DNA of 64,000 nucleotides, taken from Nissolia schottii (Eukaryota > Streptophyta > Magnoliopsida > Fabales > Fabaceae). Below are positions 1 to 12,518 of the stretch, one piece after another. Position numbers and translations under genes: made by a program. The stretch is taken from NCBI GenBank assembly GCA_003254905.1, contig QANU01001671.1, positions 1,068,362-1,132,361 of the forward strand, given 5' to 3'. Position 1 is the stretch's first letter. Every line of letters starts with the position of its first letter. The notes beneath the pieces are model-generated. The model searched no databases and had not been told where the DNA came from. It saw only the letters and a program-made list of their open reading frames with translations.

Positions 1-887
1 GAAGATGTCCACTAATTTGTTGATTTAAATAATGCAAAACTTGCAATTCAGTAAAGAGCATACCTTTCCATGTCCCATACGGACCATAAATATTATGGAA
101 CCTCCCAATGCGACACTCAATTCCAAAATCCTTGTTATAGTGCTTGCATAGCTCTTCTGTCGCAAGCTTCTCAAGCCCATATGCATCTTGTGGCTACAAA
201 GAGTCATAAAATTAAACACTTTCATCTTTAAGTCTAATGTCCAAATGAAATAGCCAGCATGCTTGAACCAAAGACAAACCTCAGCAGGCCAGGCATCAGA
301 CTCCTTCAAGCTCACATTAGTTTCCAGCTGCTTAAACTCAGGGTAAATACAAGCACTAGAGGCATAAAAAAACCTGAGAAGGAAAAAAAAAAAATGATTG
401 TAACACAGTTAAAAGTTCGTGACATGTATAAAGCATGCCATATAATTGAACAATCGACAATATCCGAGATTGCTAACCTCTTAACACCATTAATCCTGGC
501 AGCCTCAATCATGTTAAAGCTAATCATAGTGTTGTTGTACATAATGACAGAGTGGTTGGACTGGATGAAACCCATCCCACCCATATCGGCGGCGAGATTG
601 AAGACATGGTCCACGGCATTGGTAACAGTCAGGCAGTTCTCCATGACCCTGAGATCAACCAGGTGGAATTCATGGCAGAACATGTCTTCGGTCATGTGCT
701 CATTCTTCTTCCAGTCAGAGGCAATGATGTAATGCCCCTCAGTCTTGAGGCGCCGCGCGATGTGCGAGGCAATGAAGCCACCAGCCCCAGTGATTGAAAT
801 TCTGAGATTCTGTGATGGCCAGTAAGGTTCTCTCTCAAGTTCCTTGTATGTGTAAGCACCGTAATCAGTTGTTCCAGAACTCCCCAT
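1..887 (-). CDS. GME: GDP-mannose 3,5-epimerase (5' part, cut by window edge)
   Basis: Converts GDP-D-mannose to GDP-L-galactose (and GDP-L-gulose) in the cytosol, feeding ascorbate synthesis and cell-wall L-galactose. Coding exons on the minus strand are 887-478, 373-280 and 193-64; bases 1-63 are intron, so about 211 of the roughly 377 residues usual for plants are visible. The start is the ATG at 887-885, directly after a CAG acceptor; the upstream in-frame ATG at 899 lies in the leader intron. Visible features are the NAD-binding glycine motif GAGGFIASHIARRL (about residues 34-47), DMGGMGFIQSN, the catalytic cysteine in SSACIYPE (Cys145, the same number as in Arabidopsis) and the SDR Tyr/Lys pair in DAYGLEK (Tyr173, Lys177). 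The last two are one lower than in Arabidopsis because one Thr is missing in ETNV. No break is seen; identification is very secure. Confidence 0.95.
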
Positions 888-1360
888 TCTGCAAAGCACA
901 ATAACTCAGTCAGGGAGGAAAGCACATAAATTGCAGGCACCTCAGAAACAAAAACAAATTGCATCATGAAACCCGCAATTTAGGCAAAAGCCAACCGACA
1001 CAAAAGAATTATGAGAACAAAATGCAACACATGCGGGCACATGGGAGACACAACATTATTATTTATATAAAGACGACAAAAAATAAGGGTAGCATACGAA
1101 AATCACAATTTTACAAAAAAAGGAAAAGCAAAAAAGAAACAACTGGGAAGCATAGAAATTGAAGCAGAGCATAAAAAGAGCACATGTCGGAGAGACAGTA
1201 AGGCATTCTACAATTTAAAACATGAATTGAGGAAAACATGAAAGGGGAATTGGTGAGAGATAAGGGTACCTGAGATTGGAAGATGAAGAAGATAACTGAA
1301 TTGAGAGTGAGTCGGTGGGGAGCGGGAAGTGATTGGTGGGAGTGATGGGAGCGGGGCTGA

Positions 1361-1423
<63 letters not shown>

Positions 1424-1430
1424 TGTGAAC
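888..1430 (-). promoter_or_regulatory. GME leader exon, leader intron and core promoter
   Basis: A GT-AG intron (1269-889) separates a non-coding leader exon from the coding exon: donor CAG/GTACCC at 1270/1269 and acceptor TTTGCAG/A at 889/888. In gene sense, upstream of the leader exon stand an (AG/CT)19 tract (1381-1418) and then an (AT)n run (about 1359-1380) that could serve as TATA box. The transcript start would then lie near 1330. The intron and leader exon are well supported by splice signals; the exact start site is inference. Confidence 0.55.
1359..1418. repeat. Compound microsatellite (AT)n(AG)19
   Basis: Uninterrupted AG dinucleotides from 1381 to 1418 preceded by an AT-rich dinucleotide run. 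It lies in the GME promoter, so length changes could alter spacing of promoter elements. Confidence 0.95.
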
Positions 1431-1439
1431 TGTGGCCAC

Positions 1440-3189
1440 TTGTTTTATTACAATTGGATTTGAATCCCTAGATTTTCCTTCCCTTTCTGCTTCCCCTCAT
1501 TCCTTCCTTCCTTGCCCACAATCATTCCTCACTTTCCCAATCATTACGTTCTTTTCTCCCCCTTCATTTCTTAGATGTCATTTTTAATAAATACACATCA
1601 ATTAATAAAATCATTAATTTGTGAATATTTAAAAAAATATAAATGTTTAAATTAAATTACTCTTTAATTAGTGAGATATATTGTTATAAAATATAATTAA
1701 TATAATAATAGAAAGTTGATAATAATAACAGTATAGTTGAAAAGACAATTATTAATACTTCCTTAATGTAACTAAATGACAATTAATTTTAAACAAAATT
1801 TTAGATAAAACGTAACATCTAATAGTGGATGGAGGATCTAAGTGAAATGTCTTGTTTGGTTGAAAGACTTTTACTATTTTATTTGGTCATTGATATAAAT
1901 AAAATGTTAAAGTAATCTTCAACATTTTTTTGTTGTTGTTCTTGTTAGTTTCTTTGTCTATGAGCTTTCTCTATTCATGAGTTCAATGAGACTCCTCTCT
2001 TACTCACCAATCTCTCTTTATCAATGAGCGTTACTTTTCACTCAAAACGATGTGTTAAGATATGATTGAATGACAATGTAAAATTATGTTACACTATTTG
2101 CTTTCCAATTATTTTACAATATAATTCATATAAATTAAACTTTAAACATTATCTATAAGAAATAAAAATATATTTGAAAATTAATATGATTAGATGCTAA
2201 CACATATATTTGTGTTTCATATGTTTACTTGACATTTTATTTTAAGATAAATGCGTTTACATTTTATGAATAATGCTATACAAACAATGTTCTACACAAA
2301 TAATGGATAGTAAACCAGTATAGTGTCGAGAGATTTAAGTAGCGGTTTAAACTTTATTAAATGTAATTTTTGAATTAAAAGACACGAATAAAGAATTGTT
2401 CATATTTATTAAAAATAAAATATGGTGAAGATATTTTTTGTTTGCTTTAAAAAATATATGTAATGAGGTTTAAACTTAAAATCCCATGCATTTTACCCAA
2501 ATTTCTTACTTATCATTCCTATTCTTTATTTCTTGCTGCTATTTAATTAGTTTTTATGAACAATTATGGTAAAAGTGATGGGCAAAGGAAGCTCTATTGA
2601 AATTTGATGGTTTGGGATTAGGAGTGAGTTGGAGGTTGTAATGGGTCAAAGAGTGATGGGCATTTTTGCCAGTAGGTAGGTATGTGTTGGTACTACGTAA
2701 GTACTAATTTATCGTCGTCTGAGTTCATTCAACGCAGCTACCAATCTACCATTCATTAGCAGTGTGTACTTGGGAAGAAAACAGAAGGCGAAGCTGGAGA
2801 GAAAGCCGCCTTCAAATTGTGCTTTCCGTAATCCATCACTCACTCATTCCCCACCTTCCCTTTTTTGGAGTTGTGTTGGTGCAATGATGCTGAGCTAGGC
2901 CATATTCCTTCCAAAGGTGCCAATTTTATTCTGGTAGATGCACCAACCCTCAATAGAAAATAATTTACTATTTCTTTTATTGCTACACCAAGCCTCAATT
3001 TATAACAACTTGTTTCGTTTGTTACATTTAATAATTAATTAAAATCAATACAAAGTCTATTTTTAACAAGAAAAATATTTCCCTCATAAAAAAAGTCTCA
3101 TAAATTAAACAACATACATTAATAACATTTATTTCTTTCCCTTACTTACAGATAATCAATGTCTAAACATTTTTTCCATCGAAAACAAT
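1440..3189. other. AT-rich spacer, no gene seen
   Basis: No open frame with codon structure or family resemblance. Mostly AT-rich. 2690-2890 is less AT-rich and contains mixed-composition sequence that could be a decayed exon or leader, but no product can be named. Confidence 0.5.
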
Positions 3190-3197
3190 ACGAAATG

Positions 3198-3460
3198 TAG
3201 GGCTGAATATGGGTTAGGTCAATCCGCGGACCCAATTCAACCCAACACCCTTTGAATCGAATTGAGTTGAGCTGGCAAGCCGGTAGATCAAACCAATGCA
3301 CTCGTCACGTATATAGGGTCAGTGTTGGGTTTAACATGTGCGACCTGACCCGACTCGACCCAACCCGACTCACCTATCTTTTTTATTATTTAAATGTTAT
3401 TATTATTATTTTATATTTATTAAAAAAAATTTATTAGATTTATTTTCTTATACATTAAAA

Positions 3461-3504
<44 letters not shown>

Positions 3505-3610
3505 GTATATATAAAATTAAAAAAAAGATTTATTAATTTTTTTTAATTTAAATTAAAAAATAATGGAATGTCACTTCTAACCCGTCTAGCCCGACCCGTG
3601 TACACTTCTA
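3198..3610. mobile_element. hAT-like MITE with GGGT-rich subterminal repeats
   Basis: The 413-bp element starts TAGGGCTGAATATGGGTTAG and ends with the inverted counterpart of TAGAAGTGTACACGGGTCG. Its subterminal parts are rich in ACCCGACCC/GGGTYGGGT motifs and the middle is AT-rich with a (TA)n run. It is flanked by 8-bp near-duplicates, ACGAAATG (3190-3197) and ACAATATG (3611-3618), six of eight identical, as expected for an old hAT insertion. No transposase frame is present. A related sequence lies at 45128. Confidence 0.6.
3464..3516. repeat. (TA)n microsatellite inside the MITE
   Basis: Long alternating AT tract with a few GTATATA interruptions. Confidence 0.9.
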
Positions 3611-3618
3611 ACAATATG

Positions 3619-6600
3619 TACCATAATTTAAAGAATGTATTATATTCATTTTTAATATAGATGTAAATATTTTTGTTATCTGTAATATTATATAAAAGAA
3701 ACACTCACCAAAACACACATAAAAGACTAACGCAACATCAAAGGAGATTAAAAAAAATCTTCTAAGAAAAGATAAATCTGAGGTAAACCCAAAAATTATT
3801 TTGCCTGGGAAAATCAATATCTAAGAGTTTGGATTTGGATGGATGTATAAGAAGGCACCTTCCTCTTCTCTTTCGTAATTTTATTTTATTCATCATATCC
3901 TATATGAAAATTATACAGAGAGCTTGCGTCCATGATTCCATGTCCCACGCTTACGCTTACCCATGTTGACACATTTTAGGTAATGGCCATGAACATCCAT
4001 CACAATAATCAATAAGCACAAACAAGAACTGTTTTTGGCTGTCATCTCTTTTTTTTTTTTTTTTTTTAATAACTAAATAACACCTCGATTCGTGCATTTC
4101 CCAGGGAAGAGGGAGACGTGCAGATATGACATGCAATATTTCCTTATAAATTTTAGGAAGTTCTTTTTTTTTTTGGGTAGTAAATTGGAATGTAGACCTA
4201 CGTTGGACCGTGGCCCAAATAAGAGAGTAGTTTTATTTTGTTTAGCAAAAACAATAGAAACCAAAAATCTTCTTGGGTTTGTCATGCGTGTCTTTTAATA
4301 GATCCAGAAGGAGACCCAAAACAACGAGCCAGCCTAATCATCTGGCCCAATTGAGTCTATAACCTAATAACCTACGGTTAGTTTGGATTTGGAAATATGT
4401 AAATCCCTTATCTCCCTTGTAAAAGAAATTATAATCATTCTTAACCATTATGTATACTGGTCAGCAAACCCTCTCTCTGATAGATCAAAAGTTAAATACA
4501 AAAAGGAAAAAAATAGCTACACTCTAATTAATTATGCGTCTGACGCTATTGAAAAAAAAAAAGAAGAGAAATACCACTAATGTCTAATGGTGCCTAAGAT
4601 ATTCTCATACCTAAATAAAGCACCATGTCCCACAAGCAACACTAAAGATGATATTAAAGTATCGGAATGGATCCTTTTGGGTGCATCCATTCATTCCCTG
4701 ATCCAAAAGGGATGTGTTTGCCTCTACAAATCCAACGAGTTGATAGCGACATAATAGTTATGGATATATATGATGAGGAGTCGCCATCGAGTAGAAATTA
4801 TTTTAATTTAGGTTGTGTTTCTATTATTTATTTATTTGTTTTTGGTAATGAATTTAGCGTGTATTTAACACGAGGCTAAAAATGTAAATTTGAATATTAA
4901 GAAAATATATTTATGAAAAACAATTTCATAAACGATTGAAACGAAATTAACGTGTGAAAATAAAAAGCAGGGTGATTTCTTCAACCATTTGCACTAAGCC
5001 AGAGGCCATAAATAAATGGAGGCTTTTTGGAAAGAAGGATGTCAATCATTTGCGAATTGGAATGCAAGAAAAGTGTGGTTTTAAAATCAAAAAGGGGAAG
5101 GGGGTGTGGAGCCCAGGAGTTGCAGGGCGCCCGAACCATAACTATCCACAATTCATTCTCCTGACTGAGTGCTGAGTCAGTCGTGACCAGAAAGTAATAA
5201 TAAAATATTAATGACTGAGTCAGTGACAACGCAACAATCCTCCCTCCCTCGCCGCATCCCTCGCTAACCTGCAGCAGTTGTTGACTCTTACAAAGCATGA
5301 CCCCCATACATATTCTCCCTACGTAGTGAATATTATACCCACTTTGTGAGATGGGTGGTTCATTATTTTTACAAATAATTTGAATAAATAACAATTCTCA
5401 AATTAAGTTAGGGGTTTAAATCTCATTAAAAAAATTCATTTCTTCGTGCTTCCAAAATTGGTTTCTATACCTATAACGTATTCTAGCTAAAATTCTAATT
5501 CGTACCAATTTGGATGCACATGGGGCACAAGATCCCGACAACTGTGTCCACAGCTTTTCTCTATTCCAATCCCCATTCCTATTCTATGTCCTTCCTTTCT
5601 CTGATACAGACCCTTTTGTAACACATATATCAAGAATAATATTAGAAAGATTAAGCGCTTGACATAGGGTGGTGCCATGAAATACGCCCTCAACATGTCT
5701 AAAATGAGACAAGAAGGGAAACTATGGGAGTTATGGATCGGAGGGCTTTGGACCTTCCCCACATCCCAAAGATGTCATGGGATCCATTCCAATGCCTTTT
5801 GGTCAGCTATGGAGCTTAGAGAGCAAGCAAGAAATACCCCCTCGCAGCAGACCTGCAAGTAACAACAACAATAGCCCTCAGACAGGTCTCAGGGCGTCCC
5901 TGACACGCCCTCTGGCGACCTGCTTTGCACGCATTAACAGGCCTTGCACACTTTAAGGACCTTTCCTAAGGGCCTAGGGGAGAGAGACAAAAAGAGGGTT
6001 TTGTTTATACTAGGTTTTTAATGAAAGGACCTTACATTGGCCAGAGGTGAGAGTGACAAATGCAGGTTGGGTTGCAAGCACAAGGATCCAGGCAGCAGAG
6101 GGCCTTGACCTGCAGCCGCTGACAATGACATTACAAAGGGGAATCCAAAGAATGAGAAAAAGGAGGGAAAAGGAGGATTTAAGGAAAAAGATCTGGGAGA
6201 TGAAAAGGGAGAGGGGATACACAAAAGGGAAAAGAGAGAAAGAGGAGATGGAGAGAACATATACATACACACATAGACATAGCAGAAAAATCAAAAAATA
6301 CACCCTCACCGGCTTCAAAGGACGTATCTAAAATTGTTAGCTCTCAAGTTCCATAGCTCAAACCACCCATACAAGAGTTTAGATTGGAGGACAAAGTTGT
6401 TCACCCTCACAATCCAACCCTCATAGATCCCATTTTTCCTTTTTTTCCATCCTTTTTCCTTCCTTTAATCTCAAAGCAAGTCTACGGACTCTTAATCTCA
6501 TTTTTCTCACCTTCATTCTTATGTATTTAAACTTTGTTTTATCAAAACGGTTTAAATCACTATTCATGTCTTCCTTTTTCTGTTTTCTTTTGTTTTCCAG

Positions 6601-7512
6601 CCTCAATTTTTCAATGTTTTGACATTTATTATTGGTATATATATATATATATTCTTTGTTTCTTATCTAAGCTTAAATTAAATCCAAATAAATAGGGGAG
6701 GAATCAATGTCTTGTTTGGGCGAGGGGTGTTATGCAACAAGGTAAGACGATGGAGATTGAAGGCCAAAAATTTGTAGCCAAAGTGCTATTGATTTTGAGA
6801 CATCGATTCCAAAGAGACAAACTACCAACAAGTTGGTTATATGAAATTGATGGGTGGGTGCCACTTTTTTAATTGAAAAAAGAAGGGATAGAGATATGGA
6901 TTAGGATGCAGAAGAGAAGACCAACCAAATGGGATCCGTTGCTATGCCGCATTATCATCACAATTTTCTTTTCAAACTTTGCTATTTTAATGATAGTGGC
7001 AATACCAAATATATACAAAATAAACGTGCCAATATTTGCGTTGGACAAACACGACACGCTTTTACATTAGAAACGATAAAACTTGTCAAAATTGACCATG
7101 ATCACCTGAGCACATAAATGTAAAAATGAATGAAATTATTTTAATTTTTTTAGTTGTATTATGTAAACTCATATAATATATTATAATTTTTTTAATAATT
7201 ATAATATATTATAATTTTTTTAATAATTTAACTAATTAAAAATTTATAAAAATTATATAAAATATAAAAAGTAATTACAAATTTTGATAAATTTAATTTT
7301 AAAATTTATTATAAATAAAAAAAATTAATAAAAAATTATATTTATTTCATGGAAATATAAAAAAATTATTCTTTAAATTAATTATAATTAAAATATCATT
7401 AATTATGTAATGCGAAGAAGAACGTAGCGTGACAAAAAAAAATTATGTTTAGTATAATCGTAAAGATGATTGTACAAAGAATGGATAACATTGACTTTGT
7501 AATATCAGGTCA
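3619..7512. other. Spacer, no gene supported
   Basis: Contains poly-T at 4048-4067, two TGAGTCA motifs (5173-5179, 5216-5222), a purine-rich, less AT-rich stretch at 5650-6450 and AT-rich repeats at 7130-7400. Open frames here (for example 5677-5862 and 6047-6331) are low-complexity, show no family motif and no splice partner, and are not called as genes. Confidence 0.5.
7130..7400. repeat. AT-rich foldback-type repeat, copy 1
   Basis: Contains a tandem pair of a 28-bp AT-rich unit (about 7176-7228). The stretch at about 7281-7355 resembles the right arms of foldback elements at 33.7 kb and 41.8 kb. No coding content. Confidence 0.4.
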
Positions 7513-7615
7513 ATGGATAACATTATAGATATGGCGATGAGCAAGTGGTGTGGTGAACAATATAAGAAAGCAGAGTGGGAGAAGCAGACACAAAAGAGAA
7601 AGAGAAACAGAGAGA

Positions 7616-10600
7616 ATGGAAAGGGTGTTATCTGTGGAGGAAATATCTGAGCCGTTTCTGCTGCCGGCGACGGCGGCGGACGAGTCGTCAAAGTCAACGA
7701 TGAACAGGAGCGCTTCGGAGTGGGCGTTCCAGCGGTTCCTGCAGGAAGCGACTTCTGTGTCAGTGGCGTCGCCGTGTTCTTCGTCTTCCTCCGTTGTTGA
7801 GATCAAACAGGATCCATCCCCCAACGTCGAAGCCAAGCCCCTTCATAACGGTGCTCCTCCTCCTCCTCCTTCTGTAACCGTTGATTCCGAAGACTATCTA
7901 GCTATCCTCAAAACCAAGCTCAATCTCGCCTGCGCCGCCGTTGCTATGACTCGGGTATTTTCCATTTTCCCCAATTTGGTTGGTGGCTTTTTGTGCTATC
8001 TACACTATTCATTCTTTTTTGTATCTGGTTGTTGAGAAAAGATCTTAACTTTGAAGGATCAGAAGCTGAAAAATCTGACCTTTAATAGTGGTTGTTTGTC
8101 TCTACCATTAGCTTCTTCTTTTCCTTGGCTACATGCTATCAATCTGTTTCTTTTTTTTGGATTTAATTTTGTAGAGCCTGTAGGAATTCAGTTATTCAAC
8201 CTAACCTTTGAAGCCGTTTATGGTTGTTATGCTTTTGGCCTAAATCAAATAAAACGATACCTTTTATTTTTGTCTATGGAAAGAAGCTAGTACCAACTCC
8301 ATTAGAAGGAAAAGGTAGCTCTTATGGGTAGGGAATAGCTATTTTTGACACAGAAAGCTTTACTTAAAAAGGGCAAACAGGCCATCTCTTCATGGTGGAA
8401 TGAGGATTGCTCTTTAAAGTCAGTTGGCCCTTTGTACTTCCAAAAGCAAAAAAAGTTCATAAGTTTAACGAAAAATTAGGGGCATGTAACTATTTGATTA
8501 ATCAGGGGAAAATTCAGTGTTATCAACAGTGGAATAACGGAAATAGAGTTTTGGCAAAAATCCGCTATTTTTTAAGCAATAGCGCCACTATAACACTATA
8601 AAATACCATAGTGGCCGGCACCAAATCCGCTATGCTATTCCGCTATAGCGACACTATAACCGTTATTTGACAACACTGAGAAAGATTTTTTGCTTATACT
8701 ACTTTATTATTTACCGAGTTGCCTTAAAGAGTATTTAGCCTTCTAAGTTTCACTTGAAAAAAATGGAAGACTGTTCTTTTGACTAATAGGTATACAGAAA
8801 GCATAGTTGTTAGACAGTGATTTTGGAGATTAAGGATTTAAGGGCATGCAGGATGGATGAGTTTCGAGGGGGAGGCAATTTTTTCAATTTAAGTAAACAT
8901 TTCCCTTGTTGGACAATTTTATAAAATTAAAGATTATTCTTCATCTGTTTTCCTCCAAACTTCTCAATCCAAATATCCCAAGAATTCCTTTCTATCATTT
9001 TTGTTCCTCATCAACACTTATGTACACAGCTCATGTGTTTCTTCCTGTGCCTTACTGCCTTAGGACAGTGCTGTGCATTTTAATTTCTTAAATTTGTGCT
9101 TAAGCTCCTTACTAGGCTTAGTATTTCAATTATTATGCAACATATAATGGCATGACATATTCCTGCCTACAACATCGCTTTTTTTATTTTTATTTGTCCA
9201 CTGTCCACTAGGTTGTTCCATCATTCCATGACATGTAATCTTCATGACAAAATAAATTACACATAAGCTAATAATTCAACTTCGCTCAACCAATTTTCTC
9301 CCAAATTCATTAAGCTATTATTTTGTACTCAATTGTAACAATTTCGTTGTTATCAGGTGTCGTTTAGGGTATTCTAATATATATTTTTGGATATAAATCA
9401 TCAGTTTCCGGAGTCCACTAGCCTCCAATTAATCTGGCTCAAGTTGGGTGAGCTCACTGTGGAGGTAAAACTATCCCAGCAATAGTTCTTTTTCCATTCA
9501 CAAGACCCGAACCCAAGACCTTGCATAAGGGGAACAAGCATTGGACCACATAAACCAATCAAATGTTGGTAGTATTCTAATATTTTAAATCTAAACTCAA
9601 GCTCTTGGTAAACATTTGAGATAAGTATCTGTTTCATAATGGTTTGTGGGCTTTCTCTCGCCAGAACAATGACCAAAATCCACTTATAGAACAATATCCT
9701 GGAGTTGATAACTATCTGGTGTAACCTTACATTAATTTTTTTGTAACTTGTGGTATTTACTACTGAAACTCGTTGGAAGGACGAGAACATATTAGTTGTT
9801 GATGTGTTATAGATATCTGCTATAGTAAGTGTTACAACTTGTTCATTGAACCAAAGTATCAAACATGTGATCAGGCCTGGCTTATTGCATCTTATGCCAT
9901 TTCTGTTAAGAGGACCGAGTCTGATATAACAAGCTATATCTGACTTATTTTGTGAGGATAGACTTGCTCTTCTAAATACATTTTTCAGTTGTTGTTAGAT
10001 CATTCAATACTCTTGCATCACGTAGTTAAATTGAACTTCCTTCATAACATGAAAATTCTGTAATCGGAAAACTTAGGTCATTGTGGCCCATTTAAACTTG
10101 GTGGTTCTTGTAACTCGTTTAAATAACCTTCCAGCAACATCTCTGATAGAAATCTTCTTTCCTTTTCCTATCTAGATATTTTACATTAATTCCATTCTTT
10201 CCATCTTCTGTGAAATGTCCTAGTACATAATTCTTTTTGCTTGGTTAAAATTAAATTTTGTATTTTTTTTTTCGTTCTCCACATAAAAAGGCATGGCAGC
10301 AAGTACATCCATTGATGCTTGCATGCTACTTACCTTGCATTTTATTCTTGATAGAGAGAGATCAAGAATAACTGTAGATGAAGCCAATAAAAGGACCCAG
10401 ATATAAATGACTTGTCTATACACAATGACATTGTTTGTCCCATATATCCGATCCCACTTTGAGAAAAAGGCTTGGTTGTTTTTATATGTATTTCAATCCT
10501 ATTCTTTAAAGTTGCTTGTACTATGCTTGATCTATAACTTTTTCCTGGTTTAAAAATTAGGTTACCGTTTCCCTGTTTCCCTCACCTAATTGTTCAATAT

Positions 10601-12518
10601 TGTATTCAACCAGTATATAAGGTTTTTCATTAATGGCAATAGGGATCTTTGATCAAATTGCAAGATCCAGCCACTTTTGATGACAGTGGATCACAGGCAT
10701 CTAATCCATCTCAAGTTGGATCTCAGGCTACATTAAAAGGTTTGAATTGCTATATCCATTTGGATGTGTTTATGAAAGTTTATGCATCTATGTTTGGGAA
10801 CACAGAAGATCCAATAAGGGAAGTAGATCACATTTGTAAGGGTATTTGATGATAGTACAGGCCAAATGAGTATTGTGGTGAATGTGTAATGTAAAATAGG
10901 CTATTTTCTCTCCTGTATGGATAACACCCACTGAATTATGAAAGTTATATCTATGCTTCTATTTTCTATGTAGGATCTGGCCCTTCTGGAAATGATCCAT
11001 CTAAATTACAAAATAAAGAAGCCAAATTACTGATTGGGATTCCTTCCTTACCTGCCACGCAAAATCAACCTGCTGTTGTTGCAATCAGGTCAACCACAAG
11101 TGGATCATCTAAGGATCAGTCAGATGATGAGGAAGCTGAGGGAGAGATTAATATGAATGAAAACATGGACCCTGCTGATGTAAAACGAGTAAGGAGGTAA
11201 CAATGGTCTTGGAATTGATTGTGTTTGGTCCAGACAATATTACTGCTTCTGGTTCTGGTGTATATTCAGTGGAGTTTGTTGTGATATAATGTCCTGATAA
11301 ATTAACCAAGTGTTTGGCCTGCTAGATAAACTCAAATGCTAATTCATCTGAACCATTGTGAGGAAAGGTCGCACAAGTATTATTAGTACTCTCAAAGTCG
11401 AAGTTGTTATAACATAGTCCTGAGGATTTATCTAATAAGCTGAGAAAATAAATGTGTTAATGGTTGTGGTTAATGAATCTGGATTATTATTTTTGTTTCT
11501 TTATACAGGGATTCTTTCTTTGCTTTCCTTTATTGTATTACTTTATCAAATTCAAGGGCAAATCCTGCTTTGTTAATTCAATGCCTAATGACCTCGTCTT
11601 TCAGGATGCTTTCTAATAGGGAGTCTGCAAGACGCTCAAGACGAAGAAAGCAGGCTCATTTAACTGAGCTTGAGACACAGGTATGTATGTATGTATGTAT
11701 GTTTCATTAGATCTTAATTCTTCTTTCTCTTCTCTTCTCTCTTTGTTGGTGTTAATCTAGCCAGAGAACTCTGTATGTAAGCTGACTCATATTCTATCTT
11801 AGGTTTCTCAATTAAGAGGTGAAAATTCGTCATTGTTAAATCGGCTTACAGATATAAGCCAGAAATACAACAATGCTGCTGTTGACAACAGAGTATTAAA
11901 AGCTGATGTTGAAACATTAAGAGCAAAGGTAAAAGCCTTGTGCTTTAAGTATTACTATGCATTAATTAAAACCTGTTATGGCGAACCTACTGGTTCTTTC
12001 CGATTAGTTCGATAGGTTGGTTTGGCTTGCAAGTTAAGGATTGGAGCCCAGTCGTGGTCTGATTGTTTTCAAAGTAGAGAGAGACAAAATTCAAGTAATA
12101 TTGGCTCATGTGTATTGGTTCCCTTTTTCAGGTGAAGATGGCTGAAGAGACTGTCAAAAGAATTACTGGGTTGAACCCAATGCTTCATGCCATGTCTGAG
12201 ATATCATCAATGGGAATGCCATCATTTGAAGGAAGCCCTTCTGACACTTCAGCCGACGCTGCTGTTCCCGTCCGAGAAGACCCAAACCATCACTTCTATC
12301 TACCCACCTCTAACAATCCCATGTCCTCCAGCCATGATCTGAGGGTCAACAATGGGTTGGCGGACATTTCTTCGGTCGAGAGTGCACAGCAGGGCAATGC
12401 AGCAGTGGTAGGCAGGAGCAAGATGGGGCGAACACCTTCCTTGCCGAGGGTGGCTAGCTTGGAACATCTTCAGAAGCGGATTCGTGCCGGTGGAGAACCT
12501 TGTAGCGGAAAGCAGTAA
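7616..12518 (+). CDS. Group C bZIP transcription factor (CPRF2/AtbZIP25-like)
   Basis: Nuclear DNA-binding activator of the plant C group, which homodimerises or pairs with S1-group bZIPs and binds ACGT and GCN4-type sites. Exons: 7616-7954, 10643-10739, 10974-11196, 11605-11680, 11803-11928 and 12132-12518, giving 415 residues in frame. The start begins [13 protein letters not shown], followed by the group motif [15 protein letters not shown]. Residues 90-95 are a proline run. The acidic stretch [10 protein letters not shown] precedes the basic region, about 215-238, with the invariant N224-x7-R232 (NRESARRSR). The zipper has leucines at 242, 249 and 256 and extends beyond. The Ser-rich C-terminal part ends in the conserved block [18 protein letters not shown]. 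Intron 1 is 2.7 kb and holds two transposon insertions. Resemblance to soybean G/HBF-1 is recalled, not tested. Confidence 0.93.
8515..8678. mobile_element. Short MITE in bZIP intron 1
   Basis: The 164-bp element begins CAGTGTTATCAAC and ends with the complement of CAGTGTTGTCAAATAACGG. The interior has repeated CCGCTAT/ATAGCGG motifs in both orientations. Flanking 8-mers (8507-8514 and 8679-8686) match at only five of eight positions, so the target duplication is weak. The termini are hAT-like. Confidence 0.5.
9381..9571 (-). mobile_element. SINE in bZIP intron 1 (antisense to gene)
   Basis: A tRNA-derived element on the minus strand, flanked by a perfect 12-bp target duplication GTATTCTAATAT at 9369-9380 and 9572-9583. 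Read on the minus strand it has a B-box-like GGTTCGGGTC (complement of 9504-9513), a weaker A-box region (complement of 9539-9550), and an A-rich tail at its 3' end (9381-9402). Body layout resembles the SINE at 29231. Confidence 0.7.

Noticed and set aside
552-797. Plus-strand frame of 81 codons
   Set aside because: Antisense shadow of GME exon 2.
4667-4879. 70-codon frame with GGATCCTTTTGG...CCAAAAGGG hairpin
   Set aside because: Short hairpin in AT-rich DNA; no coding signal or duplication supporting an element.
6047-6331. Lys/Arg/Glu-rich 94-codon frame
   Set aside because: Follows purine-rich simple sequence; no motif, no start context, no splice partners.
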